5,871 nucleotides of DNA from RGIG3528 sp963649295. GTDB taxonomy: Bacteria; Bacillota; Clostridia; Lachnospirales; Lachnospiraceae. The first letter of the stretch is position 1. Every line of letters begins with the position of its first letter. Where the stretch lies: the NCBI GenBank assembly GCA_963649295.1, contig CAVJHK010000078.1:1-5871 (forward strand). The letters run 5' to 3'. The notes beneath the pieces were generated by a model. The model made no database searches. It saw only the letters and a program-made list of their open reading frames with translations, and was not told the DNA's origin. Below, in pieces: positions 1 to 5,747 of this stretch. Position numbers and translations under genes: made by a program.

Positions 1-109
1 GCACAAGAGTGTTGTCAATGTCAAAAAGAACCGCTCTTTTTCCTTTTTCGTATAGTTCCCGGTATGGAACCGAATATGCCGATTTATAATAATATTTCGG
101 AAAAAGCAT
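1..109 (-). CDS. yqeG: YqeG-family HAD-IIIA phosphatase, N-terminal fragment (runs off left edge)
   Basis: This is the first 36 codons of a gene read leftwards and cut by the window edge. The translation starts MLFPKYYYKSAYSVPYREL and ends with VLFDIDNTLV. The DxDxT signature (Asp30, Asp32, Thr34) is the nucleophile motif I of HAD-superfamily phosphohydrolases. A short basic N-terminus with a motif starting near residue 30 is typical of the YqeG family (about 170 residues) found in Firmicutes; those proteins are predicted phosphatases of unproven substrate. The ATG at 109 was chosen because AGGAG (116-120) lies 6 bases upstream; an in-frame TTG sits directly before it. A promoter lies about 30 bases further upstream. 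The gene is divergent from the dehydrogenase. Only the start is visible, so the other HAD motifs cannot be checked. Confidence 0.8.
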   Translation of the reverse strand, partial: MLFPKYYYKSAYSVPYRELYEKGKRAVLFDIDNTLV

Positions 110-140
110 CAATCTCTCCTCATCAAAAAATTAATTATTG

Positions 141-169
141 ATTATAATATATGTCCCAAAAAAAGACAA
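141..169 (-). promoter_or_regulatory. Sigma-A-type promoter for the yqeG-like gene
   Basis: On the minus strand, TTGTCT (164-169) is followed by a 17-base spacer and a perfect TATAAT (141-146). Transcription would start near 134, giving a leader of only about 25 bases before the ATG at 109. Match and spacing to the consensus are good, but this is sequence evidence only. Confidence 0.65.
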
Positions 170-222
170 TATCTCCTTTTTCAAACTTTGCCAAAAACAA
201 AGATACAAGGCAGTAATTGCTT

Positions 223-236
223 GTTAAAACATTAAC
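223..236. promoter_or_regulatory. Inverted repeat upstream of the dehydrogenase promoter, candidate operator
   Basis: GTTAA, four bases (AACA), then TTAAC form a perfect 5-base inverted repeat 11 bases upstream of the -35 element of the plus-strand promoter. Its position would suit an activator site or a shared operator for the divergent pair. It is short and lies in AT-rich DNA, so chance is a real alternative. I do not recognise it as the site of a named regulator. Confidence 0.25.
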
Positions 237-247
237 CTTTTTTACTC

Positions 248-276
248 TTGTTTTTAAAATTCTTCTTTGTTATAAT
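248..276 (+). promoter_or_regulatory. Strong extended -10 promoter for the dehydrogenase
   Basis: TTGTTT (248-253) is followed by a 17-base spacer and a perfect TATAAT (271-276). TG at 268-269 gives the extended -10 pattern TGnTATAAT. The expected start near 283 leaves a leader of about 47 bases, ending in GGAGG (319-323) six bases before the ATG at 330. Together these signals predict strong expression. Confidence 0.75.
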
Positions 277-329
277 CTGTGTTGTTTTTTTGATACTCAT
301 AAACAATTTTAAATAAACGGAGGTTACAA

Positions 330-1136
330 ATGGATAAGAATTATATCAATTTTTCCCTCGAAGGAAAAGTAGCCCTTGTAACGGGCGCATCCTACGGTAT
401 CGGCTTTGCCATCGCAAGCGCATATGCCGCAGCAGGTGCAACAATTTGCTTTAACGACATCAAGCAGGAGCTTGTCGACAAGGGTATTGCCGCTTACAAG
501 GAAGCAGGCATTGACGCTCACGGATATGTTTGCGACGTTACAAGCGAAGAACAGGTTAACGCTCTTGTTGCAAAAATCGAAAAGGAAGTCGGAACAATCG
601 ACATTCTCGTAAACAACGCCGGCATCATCAAGAGAATCCCCATGACCGAAATGACGGCAGATCAATTCAGACAGGTTATCGATGTTGACTTAAACGCTCC
701 TTTCATCGTATCAAAGGCAGTTATTCCTTCGATGATCAAAAAGGGACACGGCAAAATTATAAACATCTGTTCAATGATGTCCGAGCTCGGCCGTGAAACA
801 GTCAGCGCTTATGCGGCAGCAAAGGGCGGACTCAAGATGCTCACAAAGAACATCTGCTCCGAATACGGTCAGTACAACATTCAGTGCAACGGTCTCGGAC
901 CCGGCTACATCGAAACACCCCAGACTGCTCCTCTTCGTGAGCTTCAGCCCGACGGCTCACGTCATCCTTTTGACCAGTTCATTTGCGCAAAGACACCCGC
1001 AAACAGATGGTTAAAGCCCGAAGAGCTTACGGGTCCCGCAGTTTTCCTTGCATCCGAAGCATCAAATGCCGTAAACGGTCATATTCTTTATGTTGACGGC
1101 GGTATCCTTGCTTACATCGGAAAGCAGCCCCAGTAA
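330..1136 (+). CDS. Short-chain dehydrogenase/reductase, gluconate 5-dehydrogenase / KduD type
   Basis: This is a complete 268-residue cytoplasmic NAD(P)-dependent oxidoreductase of the classical SDR family. The Rossmann glycine motif is TGASYGIG (18-25), NNAG is at 95-98, and the catalytic tetrad is Asn122, Ser148, Tyr161 and Lys165 (YAAAK). Asp43 at the end of the second strand suggests a preference for NAD(H). The start LEGKVALVTG, NNAGIIKRIPM and the C-terminal YVDGG region fit proteins annotated as gluconate 5-dehydrogenase (5-ketogluconate/gluconate interconversion) or the related 2-deoxy-3-keto-gluconate enzyme KduD of uronate breakdown. The start follows an excellent GGAGG. The gene is monocistronic, between its own promoter and a strong terminator, with no sugar-acid gene beside it, so the substrate is unproven. 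Its codons favour C and G at the third position more than the met genes do, which suggests high expression or a different origin. Confidence 0.9.
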   Translation: MDKNYINFSLEGKVALVTGASYGIGFAIASAYAAAGATICFNDIKQELVDKGIAAYKEAGIDAHGYVCDVTSEEQVNALVAKIEKEVGTIDILVNNAGIIKRIPMTEMTADQFRQVIDVDLNAPFIVSKAVIPSMIKKGHGKIINICSMMSELGRETVSAYAAAKGGLKMLTKNICSEYGQYNIQCNGLGPGYIETPQTAPLRELQPDGSRHPFDQFICAKTPANRWLKPEELTGPAVFLASEASNAVNGHILYVDGGILAYIGKQPQ

Positions 1137-1154
1137 GATACATATAAATCAACA

Positions 1155-1178
1155 TTTGCATAAGGCATTGCAAAATGC
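1155..1178. repeat. Two overlapping alternative small hairpins after the dehydrogenase stop
   Basis: TTTGCA (1155-1160) can pair with TGCAAA (1169-1174). Alternatively, GCATT (1165-1169) can pair with AATGC (1174-1178) around a GCAA tetraloop. The two folds exclude each other. No T-run follows, so this is not a terminator by itself; it may only protect the transcript end or be chance. Confidence 0.25.
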
Positions 1179-1200
1179 AGTTTGTGCCCCATAATGATTA

Positions 1201-1247
1201 AAAAATAAAATCCCGTATTGAGCATATCCGGTACGGGATTTATTTTT
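1201..1247. terminator. Bidirectional intrinsic terminator between convergent genes
   Basis: A 10-base perfect stem, AAATCCCGTA (1208-1217) with TACGGGATTT (1232-1241), encloses a 14-base loop. Across one bulged A (1207), the stem continues through AAAAAT (1201-1206) with ATTTTT (1242-1247). Read on either strand the GC-rich stem is followed by a T-rich tract, so it can end both the dehydrogenase transcript (+) and the metF-metH operon transcript (-). It lies 64 bases after the dehydrogenase stop and 34 bases after the metH stop. Confidence 0.88.
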
Positions 1248-1281
1248 ATTCGTCTATGTTATCAGCCTTCGTTATTGTACT

Positions 1282-3810
1282 TCATGAGTCTACGTTATTT
1301 TTATCCGTAAGTGTTTTTTGCGCAAATCTCACCGTTTCCATTGCATTTGCGGCATAAAAATCCGCATTTATCATTTTTGCATATTCTTCCGTGAGAACCG
1401 CCCCTCCGACGCAAACCTTTATTTCGGTGTCACGCGCCTTTAACTCTTTTATTGTTTCTGCCATTGCGGGAACCGTTGTTGTCATAAGTGCCGAAAGTCC
1501 GACAAACTTAATATTTTCTCTTATTGCATATTCCGTAATGAATTTCGGATCGACATCTTTTCCCAAGTCTCTCACGTCAAAGCCGTAATTTTTGAGAAGT
1601 GCAACAACAATATTTTTGCCTATGTCGTGAATGTCCCCCTTAACCGTTGCCATGATTACCTTAGGACCTTTTTCTGTGCTTTCCGGCATTAATTCCGAAA
1701 TAAGAGCAAATGCAGCCTTTGCCGCCTCCGCACTCATAAGAAGCTCGGGCAAATATATCATCTTTTTTTCAAAGCCTTCTCCCACCGCATTTAAAGCCGC
1801 AACAATACCTTTATTTATTATATCCATGGCATTGTATGTACCTAAAAGCTTCCTTGTTTCCGTTTTTGCATTATCGGAAAGTCCTTTTTTTATCGACTTT
1901 ATCAAATTATCAAAAGGATTAAAATCCGTATCGCCGTTTATTTGTACTTCTTTATCGTGCGTCGCCGTACCATTTATGGGGCCTTCAGTCTTACCGCTCT
2001 TATTTTCATTTAAAGCGGATTTGAATTTTTCCGTATTTCCCACAGAGCTCATCAAAGAATCCGGTGCATCTGCCGCAAATTTAATATATCCGAGGCAATT
2101 TTCATCTTTACCCTTAAGCGTCAAAAAGCACTTATACGCTTTCATCATTTCAAAGGAAAAAGGATTCATTATTGCCGCATCAAGTCCGGTGCTCAAAGCC
2201 ATAACAAAAAATGTTGAAGTAATCATTTCTCTTTTCGGAAGTCCGAACGAAACATTCGACACCCCAAGCGATACTTTTGCTTTAAGCTTTTCTTTTATAA
2301 GCCTTATCGAATCAAGTGTCACCTTTCCCGCATTTATATCCGATGAAACGGTTAAAGTAAGCGGATCAAAAATCAAATCATTTTTGTCTATTCCGTAACT
2401 CGCCGCATAATCAACGATTTTTTTTGCAATTTCATATCTGCCTTTTGCAGTATCCGGTATGCCGTTTTCATCCAGAGTGAGGCAAACAACGTATCCGCCG
2501 TATTTTTTTACAAGCGGAAAAATGCTGTCCATCACTTCTGTTTTGCCGTTAACGGAATTTATCATTGCCTTTCCGTTATAAATTCGCATTGCCGCCTTTA
2601 AGCTCTCGGGATCACTTGAATCAAGCTGCAAGGGAAGTGCCGTCACCGCCTGCAATTCCGATACCGTTTTCTTAAGCATATATGGCTCATTAATCTCCGG
2701 AAGTCCGACATTTACGTCCAAAACATCCGCTCCCGACTCTTCCTCACGTATTGCTTCATTTAAGATATAAGACATATCCTCGGTTTTTAATGCTTCTTTT
2801 AATTTCTTTTTGCCTGTCGGATTTATTCTTTCACCGATCAAAACGGGAATATCTAAAAACGCGACAACCTTCGAATAAGAACAGATTTTTGGGGGCTGTT
2901 CCGTCTTAATATCAAGCGGCTTTAAATTCATTGTTTTAAGGACCGCCTGCTTTATATGTTCGGGCGTTGTACCGCAGCAGCCGCCAATCATTCTTGCACC
3001 TTTTTTTACGGCACTCGCGGCATATTCGCCAAAGCTTTCCGCATCAACCGAATAGCATGTTTTCCCGTCAATAATTTCCGGCATGCCGGCATTCGGCATA
3101 AATATAACCGGATATTTTGAATTTTCATAAAGCTCGGGCACGATTTCAAGCATTTTGTCAGGTCCCAGAGAACAATTTGCGCCCATTGCATCAATCTGCA
3201 TTGAATTAAGCATCGTGGTTGTGACTTCAGGCCCCGACCCCGTCATCGTCCTATGTGTTTCATCATAAACATTGCTCACAAAAATGGGAATATCAGTACA
3301 TTCTCTTGCCGCAATTACGGCTGCCTTTGTTTCAAGGAGATCATTCATCGTTTCGATAAGAATATATTCAGCACCGAATTTGACGCCGAGCGTAATCGTT
3401 TCCTTAAAATAATTTACGGCATCTTCAAAATCAAGATTTCCGAAAGGCTTTAAAAGTTTCCCCAAAGGTCCCACATCAAGTCCAACATATCTGTCACTTT
3501 GAACAAGCTCGCCGGTTGCAGTCTTTTTTGCCGTAAATGCACATTCCATTGCTGCCTTTATGATTTCAGACAGGATGAAATTTCCGTTTTTCCCATCATA
3601 CTTCATTGAATTGGCACCGAAAGTGTTTGCGGATACCGCATTTGCGCCTGATTCAAAATAGCTTTTCCCGAGCTTAATTATTTTATCACGATTTGTAATA
3701 TTCCAGGTTTCCGGAAGCTCTCCCGGTGTAATTCCCATCTTTTGCAATTCCGAGCCCGTTGCCCCGTCAAAATAAAACAATCCGTTTTTTATTTTTTCTC
3801 TTATATCCAT
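1282..3810 (-). CDS. metH: Cobalamin-dependent methionine synthase core (no reactivation domain)
   Basis: This 842-residue cytoplasmic enzyme moves the methyl group of 5-methyl-THF to homocysteine through bound cobalamin, giving methionine and THF. The domains in order are: homocysteine-binding barrel (about 1-300) with GATGSEL (16-22) and zinc ligands Cys213, Cys278 and Cys279 in GGCCGTTP; pterin/methyl-folate barrel (about 320-585) with GERINPTGKK (327-336), DVLDVNVG and GVSNVSFGLPKR (516-527); a hydrophilic linker (about 590-630); helical cap (about 630-710); and B12-binding Rossmann domain (about 715-835) with DIHDIGKN, where His728 is the cobalt ligand, then GLSALMTT and VGGAVLTEEYA. The roughly 330-residue C-terminal AdoMet reactivation domain of the E. 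coli enzyme (1227 residues) is absent; the preceding gene supplies a shorter version. The start has AAGGA seven bases upstream, and the preceding stop is 2 bases away. It is the last gene before the terminator. Confidence 0.95.
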   Translation of the reverse strand: MDIREKIKNGLFYFDGATGSELQKMGITPGELPETWNITNRDKIIKLGKSYFESGANAVSANTFGANSMKYDGKNGNFILSEIIKAAMECAFTAKKTATGELVQSDRYVGLDVGPLGKLLKPFGNLDFEDAVNYFKETITLGVKFGAEYILIETMNDLLETKAAVIAARECTDIPIFVSNVYDETHRTMTGSGPEVTTTMLNSMQIDAMGANCSLGPDKMLEIVPELYENSKYPVIFMPNAGMPEIIDGKTCYSVDAESFGEYAASAVKKGARMIGGCCGTTPEHIKQAVLKTMNLKPLDIKTEQPPKICSYSKVVAFLDIPVLIGERINPTGKKKLKEALKTEDMSYILNEAIREEESGADVLDVNVGLPEINEPYMLKKTVSELQAVTALPLQLDSSDPESLKAAMRIYNGKAMINSVNGKTEVMDSIFPLVKKYGGYVVCLTLDENGIPDTAKGRYEIAKKIVDYAASYGIDKNDLIFDPLTLTVSSDINAGKVTLDSIRLIKEKLKAKVSLGVSNVSFGLPKREMITSTFFVMALSTGLDAAIMNPFSFEMMKAYKCFLTLKGKDENCLGYIKFAADAPDSLMSSVGNTEKFKSALNENKSGKTEGPINGTATHDKEVQINGDTDFNPFDNLIKSIKKGLSDNAKTETRKLLGTYNAMDIINKGIVAALNAVGEGFEKKMIYLPELLMSAEAAKAAFALISELMPESTEKGPKVIMATVKGDIHDIGKNIVVALLKNYGFDVRDLGKDVDPKFITEYAIRENIKFVGLSALMTTTVPAMAETIKELKARDTEIKVCVGGAVLTEEYAKMINADFYAANAMETVRFAQKTLTDKNNVDS

Positions 3811-3812
3811 AG

Positions 3813-4367
3813 TCAGTTCCTTATCCCTATTATCGCCGTAACCGACTTTGTCGGTGACATGAGAAGCGAATCGTTTAACGTAAGTCCTATTTTCCTGTTT
3901 GTGTCAAGAATATTAACAATTTCCTTTTGATAATCAAGACTCAAATCTCCGTACCCGGGCGAAAATCTTGATGTAACATATTCATGGCTTTGTTTTAATT
4001 CATCCGAAAATCTGTCGCATACCTGTTCTATGGCTTCCGTTCCGAAAGCATCAAGGATAAGCGCGTGAAGCGGCGATTTTACGCTAGCCCTGACTATTGC
4101 CCTGTCAGCTTCTATTCCGATTGTTGCCGCCATAAGAATCACCTTATTGCAATTTTTAAGGTGATTTTTGAGTGATTCGGAATCGGTATTTATTGCTTCA
4201 ATTTCTTTGGTGCAAAGCCGTGCGTTTACTTTTTTTAAAAATTCCGGAAGAAGCGACATGATTTTGGTCATAAGTTCTTTTTGTGTTTCTGTATTTCGTT
4301 CACCCATATAACGAAGAACATGACCGATATTTAATTCCGATATATCATATTTTATGACTTTAATCAT
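3813..4367 (-). CDS. Stand-alone methionine synthase activation-domain protein
   Basis: This 184-residue soluble protein resembles the C-terminal activation domain of MetH, made as a separate chain. The visible key motif is RFSPGYG (134-140), which lines up with the RxxxGYP backbone that binds S-adenosylmethionine in E. coli MetH, with Gly in place of the Pro. A conserved-looking tail follows at 160-182 (IGLTLNDSLLM, then KSVTAIIGI). The N-terminal part, including ATIGIEADRA (81-90) and a helix around 98-118, matches the small clostridial and Thermotoga proteins of this kind. Its expected role is to help reductive methylation of cob(II)alamin on the MetH core encoded just downstream. The start ATG overlaps the metF stop (ATGA) and has no strong ribosome binding site of its own (only a distant AGGA), so translational coupling to metF is likely. 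The domain assignment is firm; activity is inferred. Confidence 0.85.
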   Translation of the reverse strand: MIKVIKYDISELNIGHVLRYMGERNTETQKELMTKIMSLLPEFLKKVNARLCTKEIEAINTDSESLKNHLKNCNKVILMAATIGIEADRAIVRASVKSPLHALILDAFGTEAIEQVCDRFSDELKQSHEYVTSRFSPGYGDLSLDYQKEIVNILDTNRKIGLTLNDSLLMSPTKSVTAIIGIRN

Positions 4368-5236
4368 ATATCAAGTATTTCCTGCAGATTTCTCTTTATT
4401 TCTTCAGCAACGGAAGCATTGTTCATCGTATACAGATGAATTGCCGTCACACCGTTTGCGATAAGATCAATAATCTGCTCCGTCGCATAAATAATTCCCG
4501 CTCTCCGCATTGCGGACTCATTTGCTCCGAATTTGTCCACCATATACTTAAATTTAAGCGGCACCTGTGCCCCCGAAAGCTTAAGCGTTCTTTCAACCTG
4601 TCTTACGTTTGTGATAGGCATAATCCCCGCAACGATCGGTACAGTAATTCCCGCGTCACGCACCTTATACAAAAAATTCCAATATACATTATTGTCAAAA
4701 AACATCTGCGTCGTAAGGAATTCACACCCCGCATCCACCTTGCGCTTCATGTTTAATATGTCTTCGCGCTGATTTTTTGATTCCGGATGACATTCGGGAT
4801 AACATGCACCGCCGATGCAAATACCCGGATCAAATTCCTTTATTTCATGCACAAGTTCTGATGCATATCTGTATTCCCACTCATTTGGTGCTTGCATATT
4901 GCTCGGAATATCTCCCCTGAGCGCCAGGATGTTTTCTATTCCCGCATCGCGAATAAGCTCAAGCTGACGTCTTACGCCCGCACGTGTCGAACTTATACAT
5001 GACAAATGTGCAAGCACGGGGATGTCATATTTTTTTTGTATATCGGACGCAATCGATACCGTATACTCACTCGTTCCGCCGCCCGCTCCGTACGTGACGC
5101 TCATAAAATCCGGGCGAAGACTTGCCACACGCTCCGCCGCTCCCTTTATCGAATCATATTTGTCCGCTGTTTTCGGCGGAAAAACCTCAAAAGAAAAGCT
5201 TATCTTGTTTGATTTGATTTTATCGATTACCTTCAT
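4364..5236 (-). CDS. metF: 5,10-methylenetetrahydrofolate reductase
   Basis: This is a complete 290-residue cytoplasmic flavoenzyme that reduces 5,10-methylene-THF to 5-methyl-THF, the methyl donor for the MetH encoded downstream. It is the usual length of bacterial MetF and has a FAD-binding TIM-barrel pattern: SFEVFPPK (14-22 region) with the catalytic acid Glu17, VTYGAGGGTSEYT (47-59), ALRGDIP (105-111) with Asp109 matching the folate/FAD aspartate of E. coli, TQMFFD (176-181), PIVAGIMPI (200-208) and IHLYTMNN near the C-terminus. The start follows AAAGGA seven bases upstream. It is the first gene of the operon and overlaps the next by ATGA. No MetV partner, as seen in some acetogens, is adjacent. 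The electron donor (NADH or another carrier) cannot be read from the sequence. Confidence 0.95.
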   Translation of the reverse strand: MKVIDKIKSNKISFSFEVFPPKTADKYDSIKGAAERVASLRPDFMSVTYGAGGGTSEYTVSIASDIQKKYDIPVLAHLSCISSTRAGVRRQLELIRDAGIENILALRGDIPSNMQAPNEWEYRYASELVHEIKEFDPGICIGGACYPECHPESKNQREDILNMKRKVDAGCEFLTTQMFFDNNVYWNFLYKVRDAGITVPIVAGIMPITNVRQVERTLKLSGAQVPLKFKYMVDKFGANESAMRRAGIIYATEQIIDLIANGVTAIHLYTMNNASVAEEIKRNLQEILDI

Positions 5237-5249
5237 AACCTCATCCTTT
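5237..5249 (-). promoter_or_regulatory. Ribosome binding site of metF
   Basis: AAAGGA (5244-5249 on the minus strand) lies seven bases before the ATG at 5236. A second purine block (GAGG) is too close to the ATG to serve as well. This supports the chosen metF start. Confidence 0.7.
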
Positions 5250-5280
5250 ACTCACGTCTTCTTATAGATTGCTTGATTTC

Positions 5281-5307
5281 CTTACGTTTCACTTACAGTT
5301 TTCTGCA
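5281..5307 (-). repeat. Direct repeat and weak hairpin in the metF leader
   Basis: Read on the minus strand, AACTGTAAG (5292-5300) and AAACGTAAG (5281-5289) are imperfect direct repeats 11 bases apart. TGCAG (5303-5307) can pair with CTGTA (5294-5298), using one G-T pair, around an AAAA loop. These lie between the candidate promoter and the ribosome binding site. They could be a regulator or processing site, but are short. No S-box, T-box or B12 riboswitch features were seen. Confidence 0.25.
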
Positions 5308-5316
5308 TTTCTTTAA

Positions 5317-5345
5317 ATAATAAGATAATATTAGGGAATCGTAAA
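5317..5345 (-). promoter_or_regulatory. Candidate promoter of the metF-metH operon
   Basis: On the minus strand, TTTACG (5340-5345, 4 of 6 to consensus) is followed by a 17-base spacer and TATTAT (5317-5322, 5 of 6). Transcription would start near 5310, leaving a leader of about 74 bases before metF. It sits only a few bases after the vapC stop. Other AT-rich matches exist here, so the exact element is uncertain. Confidence 0.45.
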
Positions 5346-5348
5346 TAT

Positions 5349-5747
5349 TTATGTCCAATCTTCTACTTTTAAATTTTTAACACAACAAAATTCTCTTGTA
5401 TTATTTGTTACCAATGTTAAATCTTGTGATTTTGCGTGACTTGCAATCAGCATATCCATACCGCCGATTATTTTTCCCTGTTTTTCAAGATCCGAATGAA
5501 TTCTCCCATACTCCTTAGCGGCACAATTATCATATTGCATGATTGACAATGAAGACAAAAATAAAGTAATTGCAGCTTTGTTTCGTTCCGGAAATTCACT
5601 TTTTTCGGCGCCGTACATAAGTTCACTGTAGGTAATTACCGATATACAGATTTCTGTGGGATCATGTTTCAAAATTTTTTTAATAACCTCAGGCGGCTTT
5701 TTTTTAATTATATATATACAAATATTTGTATCAAGCATATATTTCAT
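5349..5747 (-). CDS. vapC: VapC-family PIN-domain toxin (ribonuclease)
   Basis: This complete 132-residue protein is a PIN-domain Mg-dependent endoribonuclease, the usual length for VapC toxins, which stop growth by cutting RNA (often initiator tRNA or rRNA) when freed from VapB. It opens with YMLDTNICIY, giving the first metal-binding acid Asp6. Glu42 (YSELMYGAE) and Asp98 (GGMDMLIASHA) supply the next acids, and VTNNTREF (113-120) the usual C-terminal motif before the ending VEDW. The acidic core appears intact, so the toxin is probably active. Its ATG overlaps the stop of the upstream antitoxin gene (ATGA), which couples production to VapB. The gene is followed within a few bases by the metF promoter region and no terminator. 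The RNA target cannot be predicted from sequence. Confidence 0.92.
   Translation of the reverse strand: MKYMLDTNICIYIIKKKPPEVIKKILKHDPTEICISVITYSELMYGAEKSEFPERNKAAITLFLSSLSIMQYDNCAAKEYGRIHSDLEKQGKIIGGMDMLIASHAKSQDLTLVTNNTREFCCVKNLKVEDWT

Larger units (their letters stand above)
110..329. other. Divergent intergenic region with two promoters and a possible operator
   Basis: This AT-rich spacer of 220 bases separates two divergent genes. It holds a minus-strand promoter (141-169), a plus-strand promoter (248-276), and between them a central stretch (170-247) with short inverted repeats: ACTTTG/CAAAG (185-202, imperfect) and GTTAA-AACA-TTAAC (223-236). No coding potential, riboswitch or tRNA was recognised. 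Confidence 0.6.

Noticed and set aside
324..665. A minus-strand open frame of 113 codons opposite the dehydrogenase
   Set aside because: It is Cys/Val-rich nonsense antisense to the conserved Rossmann region of the SDR, so it is a shadow frame.
330..1136. Naming the SDR as FabG (3-oxoacyl-ACP reductase)
   Set aside because: FabG is shorter (about 245 residues), and the motif NNAGIIKRIPM, the extended C-terminus and the lack of any fatty-acid gene nearby fit the gluconate 5-dehydrogenase / KduD group better.
1155..1178. Small hairpins after the dehydrogenase as its terminator
   Set aside because: The stems are only 5-6 base pairs and no T-run follows; the hairpin at 1201-1247 is much stronger.
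1631..2398. A long plus-strand open frame of 255 codons opposite metH
   Set aside because: It is wholly antisense to the B12 and folate domains of a clear metH, has no recognisable domain, and lies where metH codon use leaves the opposite strand open.
4436..4772. Plus-strand frames opposite metF
   Set aside because: They overlap each other and the conserved metF motifs, and show no family features.
5237..5316. A SAM or cobalamin riboswitch in front of metF
   Set aside because: The leader is too short for the S-box or cobalamin classes and no conserved core of any SAM riboswitch was recognised.
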